Source of the DNA: an uncultured Collinsella sp.
GTDB taxonomy: Bacteria; Actinomycetota; Coriobacteriia; Coriobacteriales; Coriobacteriaceae
Assembly (NCBI GenBank): GCA_900544205.1
Contig: UQUG01000013.1
Span: forward strand, 1 to 37,231
Reading direction: 5' to 3'
DNA length: 37,231 nucleotides
In this document: positions 1 to 7,620 of the stretch, piece after piece
How positions within the stretch are numbered: position 1 is the stretch's first letter
How the letters are laid out: each line of letters begins with the position of its first letter
Translations under genes and position numbers: made by a program
The notes under the pieces: generated by a model
Told to the model about the DNA's origin: nothing
Seen by the model: only the letters and a program-made list of their open reading frames with translations
Database searches by the model: none

Positions 1-123
1 CGGGATTGGTCAAAATAGTTTGACTATTAGCGGCTAAAATCGCCCGGCGCTAACACTAGGCAGTGTTTTAATCATTGCGCCTTCTGCACCATTCCCGGTG
101 CTACCGGTGGTTGTTACCGAAAG

Positions 124-1449
124 ATGCCTATATCGAGAGTATTTGAAATAATGTGTCGGTTAAATGAAAAATACGGCACGAGAGTTTTCTCTTTTGTGGA
201 TGAAACATTCGAAGGCAAAAGAATGGAGCAACTCGCGGATGAAATAAACGCATCGGGAAAAACGTTTTTCTGGCATGGAGAAACGAGGTTCTCGCCAACC
301 CTAAGTACAGACGTTTTCAACAAGATATACCAAAGTGGATGTAGGCAGATTCAGTTTGGCCTCGAGTCATATAACCAAAGAGTTCTTGATCTAATGAAGA
401 AGAACACGAGAGTTGATTGGATTGATCGCAATATCCATGATTGTCTCAATGCGGGTATTCCTGTTCATCTATTCTTTATGATTGGCTTTCCGACCGAAAC
501 TAAAGAAGAGGCTCTGAACACCTTAGCTTATACAGAGAATGTTTTGAATTATTCAAAACAGGTATGTGGTGTTCCATATTCCACGAGAGGATTTACGAAT
601 TTTGGTCTCGTTATGGGGTCGGATGTTTGGAATCATCCCGATAAGTATGGTGTCTCTGTAATGCCGAAGTCCCAATATGAGGATTTGCGCCTCGAAGTGG
701 ATTATGTTTCAGGCACTGGTTTAACTTTAAATGAAGCAAAATCCTTATCTGATGAGCATCATATTGATTTTTATATGCAAGAAGTCATAAACGGTAGCGA
801 CACAATTGACTTGCCCCAGCGGCTTCATATTTCAGAGGTGACCTGGATCCTAGATTCTATTCACGCTGTCAGGTATAAGGGACATTTGACCAAAGTAAAG
901 CGACGGCTGACTAGTCTAAATCCAGCTGATCGAATCTGGCTGGATTCCAAGACCTCTGTCGTGCTCGTTGAGCCATTTGCCTACTTCTATAATTCTGAAT
1001 ACCATCATGTCTATGCTGTTTCCCAGTTGGTATACCTTAAGTTGGCCCGTTTATTGGAGGCCGATTGTAGCATTTCTCTTATCCTTGATCAGGGCGATCT
1101 CGAGCTGACAAGGGCGATAGAAGAACTGTTGCATTATGGATTGCTGAATACAAATATCGATGCCGATTATGTAATGCACGATAATGGTTTTCAATTGGTT
1201 AAAAGTTCGTTTGTGAAAGAAGTCGGACGCTCAAAAGAGGGGTTAAGAGTACTGCTGAGTTGTGCCACCCATAGAATGTGTGCGGTTAATGATTTTTCGT
1301 TCGCTTTGCTTTCGTTGTTTGAAAAGCCGATTACTAAGAACGAGGTGCGCGACATTTTGAAAAAAGAGGGACTATCGGCAAGCGAGGAGCAATTAAACAA
1401 GTTGGTTGATAATTGCATGAAAGCAGATATACTACAATTGATTAGATAG
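124..1449 (+). CDS. Radical SAM enzyme (B12/RiPP-type), 5' end broken or cut
   Basis: The product is a radical SAM enzyme whose [4Fe-4S] cluster would cleave S-adenosylmethionine. The first ATG is at 124, but the same frame is open from 31 and encodes CFNHCAFC at 64-87, the CX3CX2C cluster motif. No ATG, GTG or TTG precedes that motif, and in-frame stops lie at 16-18 and 28-30. A protein starting at 124 would therefore lack its cluster ligands, so the real 5' part is probably frameshifted, deleted or fused to other DNA at the window edge. Visible barrel motifs are FVDETFEG, WHGETRF, QIQFGLES and FFMIGFPTET, as in B12-type radical SAM proteins. The last 200 residues end in a winged-helix-like region (NDFSFALLSLFEKPITKNEV). 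The gene is AT-rich compared with its neighbours, which suggests transfer. A short peptide gene follows after 13 nt. Substrate unknown. Confidence 0.7.
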   Translation: MPISRVFEIMCRLNEKYGTRVFSFVDETFEGKRMEQLADEINASGKTFFWHGETRFSPTLSTDVFNKIYQSGCRQIQFGLESYNQRVLDLMKKNTRVDWIDRNIHDCLNAGIPVHLFFMIGFPTETKEEALNTLAYTENVLNYSKQVCGVPYSTRGFTNFGLVMGSDVWNHPDKYGVSVMPKSQYEDLRLEVDYVSGTGLTLNEAKSLSDEHHIDFYMQEVINGSDTIDLPQRLHISEVTWILDSIHAVRYKGHLTKVKRRLTSLNPADRIWLDSKTSVVLVEPFAYFYNSEYHHVYAVSQLVYLKLARLLEADCSISLILDQGDLELTRAIEELLHYGLLNTNIDADYVMHDNGFQLVKSSFVKEVGRSKEGLRVLLSCATHRMCAVNDFSFALLSLFEKPITKNEVRDILKKEGLSASEEQLNKLVDNCMKADILQLIR

Positions 1450-1462
1450 AGGAGGTTTCTGC

Positions 1463-1573
1463 ATGGACGTTATTAACAAAGATCTCTTGGAGCAGCTGAA
1501 AGAGTTTCAGGAAGAGGGCGTCGTGGTAGAAGTGTTCGACTTTGAGGACTACATGGATAAATTCTGCCATTAG
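1463..1573 (+). CDS. 36-residue acidic peptide next to radical SAM gene; possible modified-peptide precursor
   Basis: This short gene begins MDVINKDLLEQLKEF and ends YMDKFCH. It has 36 residues, is strongly acidic in the middle and end (EEGVVVEVFDFEDYMD), and has one Cys, next to the last residue. A strong GGAGG site lies at 1451-1455, seven bases before the ATG. It starts 13 nt after the radical SAM stop and is followed at once by a terminator, so the two genes form one transcript. Short peptides beside radical SAM enzymes with a winged-helix tail are often RiPP precursors or enzyme partners; that is the inference here. The sequence was not recognised as a named family. It could instead be a small accessory or regulatory peptide. 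Confidence 0.6.
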   Translation: MDVINKDLLEQLKEFQEEGVVVEVFDFEDYMDKFCH

Positions 1574-1597
1574 TTTCGGAATTTACTCGCCTCGCTT

Positions 1598-1631
1598 AAA
1601 GGAGAAGTCGATTATCGATTTCTCCTTTTTT
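1598..1631 (+). terminator. Intrinsic terminator after the radical SAM/peptide pair
   Basis: A 14-bp stem (arms 1598-1611 and 1615-1628, one G-T wobble) with a three-base loop runs directly into a T tract. It ends the AT-rich cassette. Confidence 0.85.
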
Positions 1632-1674
1632 AATTAAAGATATTTTTGAACTACATGCTCTTAGCACAGGTTGG

Positions 1675-1694
1675 CCTCTCAGTAAACTGGGAGG
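1675..1694. repeat. Small inverted repeat upstream of nadE
   Basis: CCTCTCAG and CTGGGAGG pair across a TAAA loop (8 bp, one wobble). The rest of 1632-1761 shows no gene. The hairpin may belong to the nadE leader or be a weak terminator; no role is certain. Confidence 0.35.
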
Positions 1695-1761
1695 TTGCTT
1701 TGGCTAGTTAGAGATATGTGAACGTCCGTTAGACTGAATCTCAGGGTAGAAGGGGCCTCCA

Positions 1762-3762
1762 GTGTCCAGATCAACAAGGCAATGCTGCGTTTCGGCTAAT
1801 AAGAACGATGGCTTTTTGCGTGTGGCGGCGGCGTCGCCGCAGATTCGCGTGGCCGATGTCGAGGGCAATGCCGAGGTTGCGTTAGTGGCTGTTCGCGCGG
1901 CTGTCGAGCGCGGCGTCCGTGCTCTGGTGCTGCCCGAGCTCAACTTGTGCGGCTATACCGCGGCCGATCTGTTCCATAACCGCACGCTGCTGCATGCCTG
2001 CGAGGCTGCTCTGGTGCATATCCTCGATGAGACTCGTGAGCTGCCGATTGTCTTTACCGTTGGCTTGCCCGTTGCGGTGGCAGAAAACATCTACAACTGC
2101 GCCGCCGTGTGCTGCGCGGGCGAGCTTTTGGGCCTTACGGCCAAGAAGTATCTGCCCAACTATGGCGAGTTCTACGAGCGCCGCTGGTTTGCTCCGGCGC
2201 CCGCAGATCCTGTGTGGGTCGAGTTTGCCGGTCAGGGTCCGGTTCCGCTGGGTTCGGGGCTTGTCTACCGCTGCTGTGATGAAGGCGCCGAGGATATGGT
2301 GCTGGGCGTTGAGGTCTGCGAGGACCTGTGGGTGCCGGCGCCCCCTTCGACCGAGATGGCGCTTGCCGGTGCGACGGTGATTCTCAACCCGTCGGCCTCG
2401 GACGAGATTATCGGTAAGGCAGATTACCGCCGCAGCCTTATCTCCAATCAGAGCGCGCGCCTGTACTGCGCCTATGCCTACGCGGACGCGAGCGAGGGCG
2501 AGTCCACGACCGACATGGTCTTTGCGGGGGAGAACCTCGTCTACGAAAACGGCTCCAAGCTCGCCGCGACCAAACTGCTTACCTGCGATATGGCCGTCGC
2601 CGACGTCGATCTCGATCGTCTGGTGGCTGAGCGCCGTCGCTCGACGACGTGGACGCGCACCGACGATGCGCCGGAGGCCACAACCGTTGAATTTTCGTTT
2701 GAGGGCGTGCTGGCAGACGAGCCTGTCCTGCGCGATGCACTCGACATTTACCGTGTCTTCCCCCGCGCGCCCTTTGTGCCGGCTGACCATGGCGACCTGG
2801 CCGAGCGTTGCGAGACGATCCTCAATCTGCAGACTGCGGGCCTCAAGACCCGCCTTGCCCATACGGGTACCAAGGCTGCGGTCATCGGCCTTTCGGGTGG
2901 CTTGGACTCCACGCTGGCGCTGCTTGTGACCGTGCGTGCCTTCGATGCGCTGGGGCTTCCGCGCACGGGTATCACGGCGGTCTCCATGCCCGGCTTTGGC
3001 ACGACGCATCGCACCAAGTCGAATGCCGAGTCGCTCGCTCGCGACCTTGGCGTGAGCTTCCGTGAGGTTTCGATCCACGCGGCTGTGGAACAGCACTTCA
3101 AGGACATTGAGCACGATTCGGCCGTGCAGGACGTGACCTACGAGAACAGCCAGGCCCGCGAGCGTACGCAGATTCTGATGGACCTGGCCAACCAGGCTGG
3201 CGGTTTTGTCATCGGCACGGGCGACCTGTCGGAGCTGGCGCTCGGCTGGGCTACCTATAACGGCGACCACATGAGCATGTACGCCGTCAACGCGAGCGTG
3301 CCTAAGACGCTTGTGCGCCATCTGGTACGCTATGCGGCCGATGTCTTTGGCGGGCGCATTGCCGAGGTCTTGCTCGATATCCTCGATACGCCGGTATCTC
3401 CCGAGCTTCTGCCGCCCACGGGCGACGGCGAGATTGCGCAGAAGACTGAGGATTTGGTGGGCCCGTACGAGCTGCACGACTACTTCCTCTACTACCTGCT
3501 GCGTTTTGGCTTTGAGCCGGGCAAGATTTACCGTATGGCGCTCAAGAGCTTCGAGGGCGTTTACGACGCCAAGACCGTCCACACGTGGCTGCGTACGTTC
3601 TACCGTCGCTTCTTTGCCCAGCAGTTTAAGCGCAGCTGCCTGCCCGATGGTCCCAAGGTGGGCTCGGTGACGCTCAGCCCGCGCGGCGATTGGCGTATGC
3701 CAAGTGACGCCAGCTCGCGACTGTGGCTTGCGCAGATCGACGCGCTTAATGCAATTGACTAA
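1762..3762 (+). CDS. nadE: Glutamine-dependent NAD(+) synthetase
   Basis: The enzyme makes NAD from deamido-NAD, ATP and glutamine in the cytoplasm, the last step of NAD synthesis. The N-terminal half is a nitrilase-type glutaminase with the Glu-Lys-Cys triad in LPELNLCGY, KKYLPNYGEFYERRWF and VEVCEDLW. The C-terminal half is the ATP-pyrophosphatase synthetase with the P-loop IGLSGGLDSTLAL near residue 375 and the later GTGDLSELALGW motif. At 666 residues it has the usual two-domain length. The start is a GTG with AGAAGGGG about six bases upstream. The family N-terminus usually starts near GFLRVAAASP, so the first 17 residues may be a short extension; an in-frame TTG within GFLRV is a less likely start. 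Confidence 0.93.
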   Translation: MSRSTRQCCVSANKNDGFLRVAAASPQIRVADVEGNAEVALVAVRAAVERGVRALVLPELNLCGYTAADLFHNRTLLHACEAALVHILDETRELPIVFTVGLPVAVAENIYNCAAVCCAGELLGLTAKKYLPNYGEFYERRWFAPAPADPVWVEFAGQGPVPLGSGLVYRCCDEGAEDMVLGVEVCEDLWVPAPPSTEMALAGATVILNPSASDEIIGKADYRRSLISNQSARLYCAYAYADASEGESTTDMVFAGENLVYENGSKLAATKLLTCDMAVADVDLDRLVAERRRSTTWTRTDDAPEATTVEFSFEGVLADEPVLRDALDIYRVFPRAPFVPADHGDLAERCETILNLQTAGLKTRLAHTGTKAAVIGLSGGLDSTLALLVTVRAFDALGLPRTGITAVSMPGFGTTHRTKSNAESLARDLGVSFREVSIHAAVEQHFKDIEHDSAVQDVTYENSQARERTQILMDLANQAGGFVIGTGDLSELALGWATYNGDHMSMYAVNASVPKTLVRHLVRYAADVFGGRIAEVLLDILDTPVSPELLPPTGDGEIAQKTEDLVGPYELHDYFLYYLLRFGFEPGKIYRMALKSFEGVYDAKTVHTWLRTFYRRFFAQQFKRSCLPDGPKVGSVTLSPRGDWRMPSDASSRLWLAQIDALNAID

Positions 3763-3830
3763 GGTTGGCCAAATTGAACCAATGCGGGGGTTGCAAGCGT
3801 TACACTTTTGCAATCTGATGGCCCGTATCG

Positions 3831-3864
3831 CGCGGCGCTCTTGTCGGAGCGCCGCGTTTTTTAT
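3831..3864 (+). terminator. GC-rich terminator between nadE and the aminotransferase
   Basis: CGCGGCGCTC pairs with GAGCGCCGCG across TTGTCG (10 perfect bp) and is followed by six T. It ends only about 17 nt before the next ATG, so it may act as a leader attenuator for that gene as well as the nadE terminator. Confidence 0.85.
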
Positions 3865-3880
3865 ATCGAAAGGTGGCACC

Positions 3881-5044
3881 ATGCAGGCATCGCAGCGTCT
3901 CGACCGCTTTGGCGCGGAGGTCTTCGCCTCGCTCAACAACAAGCTTCTCGCACTGAAGGCTCAGGGCAAGACCATTTATAACATGAGCGTGGGCACGCCC
4001 GACTTTAAGCCGTACGACCACGTGGTCGAGGCGCTCACGCAGGCAGCCCAAGATCCAGAGATGTGGAAGTATGCCCTGCGTGACCTGCCGGAACTCAAGC
4101 AAGCCGTGTGCGACTACTATGAGCGCCGCTTTGGCGTTTCGGGCATTACACCGTCCATGGTGCAGTCGTGCAACGGCACGCAGGAGGGCGTGGGTCATTT
4201 GGGCCTGGCCCTGCTCGATCCGGGTGACACTATTTTGGTTCCCGATCCGTGCTACCCGGTCTTTGAGGCGGGTGCCAAGATCGCCGATGCCAAGCTCGAA
4301 TACTATCCGCTGGTTGCCGAGCACAATTACCTGCCCTATGTGGCGGGTATCGATCCCGAGGTGGCCGATCGTGCCAAGTATATGATCGTGTCGCTGCCCG
4401 CCAACCCGGTGGGCTCGGTGGGCACGCCCGAGGTCTACGAGGAGATCATCGCTTTCGCCTGCGAGCACGACCTGCTCATCGTCCATGACAACGCGTACTC
4501 CGACATCGTGTTCGACGGCGAGCCGGGTGGCAGCTTCTTGCAGTATCCCGGTGCGCTCGAGGTGGGTGTGGAGTTCTTCTCGCTTTCCAAGTCGTTTAAC
4601 GTCACCGGTGCCCGCATTGGCTTTTTGGTCGGTCGCGAGGATGTTGTCTCGGCCTTTGCCAAGCTGCGTGGTCAGATCGACTTTGGTATGTTCTTCCCGA
4701 TTCAGAAGGCCGCTATCGCGTGCCTGAACGGTCCGCGCGATGAGGTCGAGGCGCAGCGTCTGAAGTACCAGGAACGCCGCGATGCCCTGTGCGACGGTCT
4801 TGAGGGCCTGGGCTGGGAGCGTCCCAACGCGCATGGCTCTATGTTTGTGTGGGCCAAGCTTCCCGGTGGTCGCACCGATTCCATGGCGTTTTGCGAGGAG
4901 CTTATGGAGAAGGCCGGCGTTGTGGTGACGCCGGGCGCGAGCTTTGGCCCTTCGGGCGAGGGGCACGTGCGTATGGCACTGGTCCTGCCGCCCGATCAGA
5001 TCGCTTTGGCTGTCGAGGCCATTCGCGAGGCGGGCCTGTATTAG
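3881..5044 (+). CDS. PLP-dependent class I/II aminotransferase, possible N-acetyl-LL-diaminopimelate aminotransferase
   Basis: This is a fold-type I aminotransferase of 387 residues. The PLP lysine lies in FFSLSKSFNVTGARIGF. Other family motifs are MSVGTPDFKP near the start, CNGTQEGVGHL, SLPANPVGSVG (substrate/PLP Asn), HDNAYSDIVFDG (PLP Asp and Tyr) and VRMALVLP at the end. The ATG at 3881 has AAAGGTGG just upstream; longer frames starting at 3704 run through the terminator and are not credible. The same window holds dapH, an M20 deacetylase, dapA, dapB and lysA, so an aminotransferase is the one step still needed for the acetylated diaminopimelate route. That assignment is inference. An LL-diaminopimelate or aspartate/alanine aminotransferase are alternatives. 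Confidence 0.88.
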   Translation: MQASQRLDRFGAEVFASLNNKLLALKAQGKTIYNMSVGTPDFKPYDHVVEALTQAAQDPEMWKYALRDLPELKQAVCDYYERRFGVSGITPSMVQSCNGTQEGVGHLGLALLDPGDTILVPDPCYPVFEAGAKIADAKLEYYPLVAEHNYLPYVAGIDPEVADRAKYMIVSLPANPVGSVGTPEVYEEIIAFACEHDLLIVHDNAYSDIVFDGEPGGSFLQYPGALEVGVEFFSLSKSFNVTGARIGFLVGREDVVSAFAKLRGQIDFGMFFPIQKAAIACLNGPRDEVEAQRLKYQERRDALCDGLEGLGWERPNAHGSMFVWAKLPGGRTDSMAFCEELMEKAGVVVTPGASFGPSGEGHVRMALVLPPDQIALAVEAIREAGLY

Positions 5045-5188
5045 AAACCTATTTCGGCTCGTCAATAGCTCGAAACCGATTTCGTGCAGTTATTTTACGA
5101 ATTCTGCAAACAATTTCGGTAAACGGTCGATTTTTGGCTGCGAATAGGAGCATAATCAAAGTCCCGATTGGATGTATTGGGATTACGG

Positions 5189-5219
5189 CAAGCCGCTCGG
5201 GTCGTTCCCGGGCGGCTTG
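5189..5219 (+). promoter_or_regulatory. Hairpin in the ldh leader
   Basis: CAAGCCGCTCGGG pairs with CCCGGGCGGCTTG (one wobble, loop TCGTT) and is followed by TTTGTGG. It lies 27 nt before the ldh ATG. It may terminate transcription from the aminotransferase or attenuate ldh. The rest of 5045-5188 holds no gene; CATAAT near 5150 is a possible -10 site, weakly supported. Confidence 0.55.
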
Positions 5220-5245
5220 TTTGTGGAGAGAGATGGGAGTTTCTA

Positions 5246-6196
5246 ATGGTTAACGAGAAGAAGGTCGCTATTGTCGGCTGCGGTTTCGTCGGTTCGTCTT
5301 CGGCGTTCGCTCTGATGCAGAGCGGTCTGTTCTCCGAGATGGTCCTCATCGACGTGGACAAGAACCGCGCCGAGGGTGAGGCCCTGGATATCGCGCACGG
5401 CATGACGTTTGCCGAGCCGATGAAGATCTACGCCGGCGATTATTCCGATGTCGCCGACGCCGCCATGATCGTCGTCACCGCTGGCGCTGCCCAGAAGCCC
5501 GGTGAGACCCGCCTGGACTTGGTCAACAAGAACGTCAACATCTTTAAGTCCATTATCCCCGAGATTAAGAAGTCCGGCTTCGACGGCATTCTGCTAATCG
5601 TCTCCAACCCGGTTGATGTTCTGACCTATGCTGCCATCAAGATGTCCGGCCTGCCCGAGGGCCATGTCATCGGCTCCGGCACCGTGCTCGACACCGGCCG
5701 TCTGCAGCAGATGCTTGGTGCCCACGTCGAGGTTGACCCGCGCGATGTCCAGGCCTATGTCATGGGCGAGCACGGCGACTCCGAGTTTGTCGCTTGGTCC
5801 AGCGCTCAGGTTGCTGGCGTTCCGCTGAACACCTTCTGCGAGCTTCACGGCCACCTGGAGCATGAGACCGCCGAGAAGCGCATCGCCGAGGACGTCAAGA
5901 ACTCCGCCTACACCATCATCGAGAAGAAGCACGCCACCTACTACGGCGTCGCCATGGCTGTCAAGCGCATCTGCACTGCCGTCATGCGCGATGAGCAGAC
6001 CGTTCTGCCCGTCTCCTCGCTTATGGTGGGCGAGTACGGCCTGTCCGATCTGGCCATCTCCATGCCGACCGTTGTTGGCCGCGATGGCGTTGTCTGCCGC
6101 GTCCCCGTGCCGCTGAACGATGACGAGCAGCATGAGCTCACCGCCTCCGCAAAGGCCCTCAAGGACATCATCGACAGCGTCGACTTCTCCTGCTAA
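5246..6196 (+). CDS. ldh: L-lactate dehydrogenase
   Basis: The enzyme reduces pyruvate to L-lactate with NADH, regenerating NAD during fermentation. It is 316 residues long, as expected. The Rossmann motif VAIVGCGFVGSSSAF is at the N-terminus. The loop TAGAAQKPGETRLDL carries Gln rather than Arg at the substrate-choosing position, favouring lactate over malate. SNPVDVLTY, SGTVLDTGR and the catalytic His in MGEHGDSEF follow. The start ATG has GGGAG seven bases upstream; the longer frame from 5168 would run through the leader hairpin and is rejected. The gene stands alone between a leader hairpin and a strong terminator, so it is probably monocistronic. Confidence 0.95.
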   Translation: MVNEKKVAIVGCGFVGSSSAFALMQSGLFSEMVLIDVDKNRAEGEALDIAHGMTFAEPMKIYAGDYSDVADAAMIVVTAGAAQKPGETRLDLVNKNVNIFKSIIPEIKKSGFDGILLIVSNPVDVLTYAAIKMSGLPEGHVIGSGTVLDTGRLQQMLGAHVEVDPRDVQAYVMGEHGDSEFVAWSSAQVAGVPLNTFCELHGHLEHETAEKRIAEDVKNSAYTIIEKKHATYYGVAMAVKRICTAVMRDEQTVLPVSSLMVGEYGLSDLAISMPTVVGRDGVVCRVPVPLNDDEQHELTASAKALKDIIDSVDFSC

Positions 6197-6230
6197 ATCA
6201 AGCTCGTTTGAGCAACAGGCTACAATGAAA

Positions 6231-6265
6231 GGCGTCCGGGTCCATGTGACCCGGACGCCTTTTTT
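6231..6265 (+). terminator. Terminator of ldh
   Basis: GGCGTCCGGGTC pairs perfectly with GACCCGGACGCC across a five-base loop and is followed by six T. Confidence 0.93.
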
Positions 6266-6370
6266 ATGCATTAGGGACAGGTTTGTTTGCACCAATCTTC
6301 GATGCGCCTGGGGCGGGATCGACCGCTATACTGGTTCGTGCCGAAATCGATCTAGAACGGAATGCCGTAT

Positions 6371-7375
6371 ATGAAAATCAATCACGCGATTCTGCATATC
6401 CTGGACTTTGACTCTGCCGTCAACGTTATGAGCCAGCGCGAGCTCGATATCGAGAGCCGCACCGTGCGTAATTTCGTAACCACGCACCTGCGGCGCGCTC
6501 GTACCTCGGCCGACAACAAACGCGCCACGTTTGCCGAGAACTCTGCGTTTGGTGGTGAGCTCAAGGGCTATTTCTTTGGCGAGCGCGAGTTCGTGGACCT
6601 GTCGCAGCAGATTGCGGAGTTTATCTCCTCCGAGCTCACCAAAGCCGAGAAAGCCGAGTCCACCGACGTGCTCGTGGCTGATTTTGACGACGATGAGGAT
6701 GCCCGCTGGTTTGCCGTGATGCTGCTGGGCTCCAAGCAGGCTTTTATGCACGAAGTGGGCCGCGAAGAGGGGGAGGTGCGCAACGACATCGCGCGCCACT
6801 ACGCCATTCTGCCGAACCCCTCGCAAAAGGTGCCGAGCTATGCAATCGTGCGTGCAAGCACCATGGAGATCGGCTATGTGGATAAGAAGCGCAAGATTGC
6901 CGGCGAGGATCGCATGCTCATTCCCGATGGCCTGCTGCAGTGCGACACGGGGGTATCGGGCAAGGAGGTCATCGACACCGTGACGCGTGTGGTCGAGGAA
7001 GTCGCCGAGGAGCACGGTGCCAACACGGCCGTGGCGCTCGCCAAGGTTAAGGCTGCCGTTGCCGAGAAAGTCGAGGATGACGAGGAGCTGCCGCCTTGGG
7101 ATATCGTCGATGAGGTCTTTGAGGACGAACCAGTTATCAAGGAGAGCGTGCGCGCGGCACTGACTGAGGAGAAGGTGCCTGAGCGCGTTCCCGTGGAGCG
7201 CAAGCAAGTTGAGCGCGCGGCCGTGCGCAATCACAAGATCCGTACCGACACGGGCATCGAGATCAGCTTCCCGGCCGAGATGGGTTCGAACTCCGAGTAC
7301 ATCGAGTTCGTCAATGAGCCCAACGGCCTCATCTCCATCGAGCTCAAGAATATCGGGTCAATTGAGAATCGATAA
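6371..7375 (+). CDS. YejK/NdpA-type nucleoid-associated protein
   Basis: The 334-residue product begins MKINHAILHILDF, the usual start of the 37-kDa nucleoid-associated protein family, and ends with ISIELKNIGSIENR. Members bind the nucleoid, but their exact role is poorly known. Conserved parts include SRTVRNFVTTHL, FFGEREFVDLSQQIAEF, MLLGSKQAFMHEV and a C-terminal DTGIEISFPAEMGS segment. The middle (about 210-260) is rich in Glu and Asp. A start at 6362 adds only three residues; GGA precedes both. It stands alone between the ldh terminator and its own terminator. The 6272-6361 upstream stretch contains GGGACAGGTTTG, a motif repeated elsewhere in the window, and TATACT as a weak -10. Confidence 0.82.
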   Translation: MKINHAILHILDFDSAVNVMSQRELDIESRTVRNFVTTHLRRARTSADNKRATFAENSAFGGELKGYFFGEREFVDLSQQIAEFISSELTKAEKAESTDVLVADFDDDEDARWFAVMLLGSKQAFMHEVGREEGEVRNDIARHYAILPNPSQKVPSYAIVRASTMEIGYVDKKRKIAGEDRMLIPDGLLQCDTGVSGKEVIDTVTRVVEEVAEEHGANTAVALAKVKAAVAEKVEDDEELPPWDIVDEVFEDEPVIKESVRAALTEEKVPERVPVERKQVERAAVRNHKIRTDTGIEISFPAEMGSNSEYIEFVNEPNGLISIELKNIGSIENR

Positions 7376-7400
7376 ACTGCGCTTGGACGCTGCAAAAATA

Positions 7401-7436
7401 AAGGCCGAAGCCCCGGATGAGGGCTTCGGCCTTTTT
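7401..7436 (+). terminator. Terminator of the nucleoid-associated protein gene
   Basis: AAGGCCGAAGCCC pairs with GGGCTTCGGCCTT across CGGATGA and continues into a T run. Confidence 0.92.
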
Positions 7437-7475
7437 ACTTGGGGCTGAATTACGTTGCAGGTCGAGCATACGTCA

Positions 7476-7579
7476 GCGAAAACGACCCAGAGCGAGCAAG
7501 GTGACGTGAAAGAGGAGGGCATCGACCTTCTGGTCATGCCCGACGATTGAACGTCAGATTGCCGCTTAGGGGCGTTTGC
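7476..7579. ncRNA. Candidate structured RNA element, copy 1
   Basis: Read on the plus strand, nested helices fold with little left over: AAACG-A-CCC (7480-7488) with GGG-G-CGTTT (7569-7577); AGCG-A-GCAA (7491-7499) with TTGC-CGCT (7559-7566); TGACGT (7502-7507) with ACGTCA (7551-7556); and a terminal hairpin 7518-7540 (GGCAT-C-GACC, loop TTCT, GGTCATGCC). The inner loop has GAAAGAGGAG on the 5' side and CGACGATTGA on the 3' side. A second copy at 23655-23755 keeps those loop sequences while its stems differ. It lies between convergent genes. The transcribed strand is not known. Confidence 0.6.
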
Positions 7580-7590
7580 AGCGTCGAGCC

Positions 7591-7618
7591 GTTACGCGGT
7601 TTGGTAAAACCGCGTAAC
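7591..7618. repeat. Perfect 12-bp inverted repeat just after dapH
   Basis: GTTACGCGGTTT and AAACCGCGTAAC pair across GGTA, three bases beyond the dapH stop on the minus strand. There is no T tract in that direction, so it may be a transcript-end stabiliser or weak terminator. The left arm GTTACGCGGTTTT recurs at 29101-29114 after the RNase D gene. Confidence 0.6.
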
Positions 7619-7620
7619 TT

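Noticed and set aside
3704..3880. Extended N-terminus of the aminotransferase
   Set aside because: It would run through the nadE end and a strong terminator; the ATG at 3881 has a good ribosome site and matches the family start.
1882..3942. Very long minus-strand open frame opposite nadE
   Set aside because: It is an antisense shadow: Arg/Ala/His-rich with no domain, opposite a gene with full NadE motifs.
5045..5245. Rex-binding site before ldh
   Set aside because: I looked for a TTGTGAA-type dyad and found no convincing match.
7476..7579. tRNA or CRISPR-like unit
   Set aside because: No cloverleaf, T-loop or regular spacers; the folding is nested helices, so it was reported as a separate RNA candidate.
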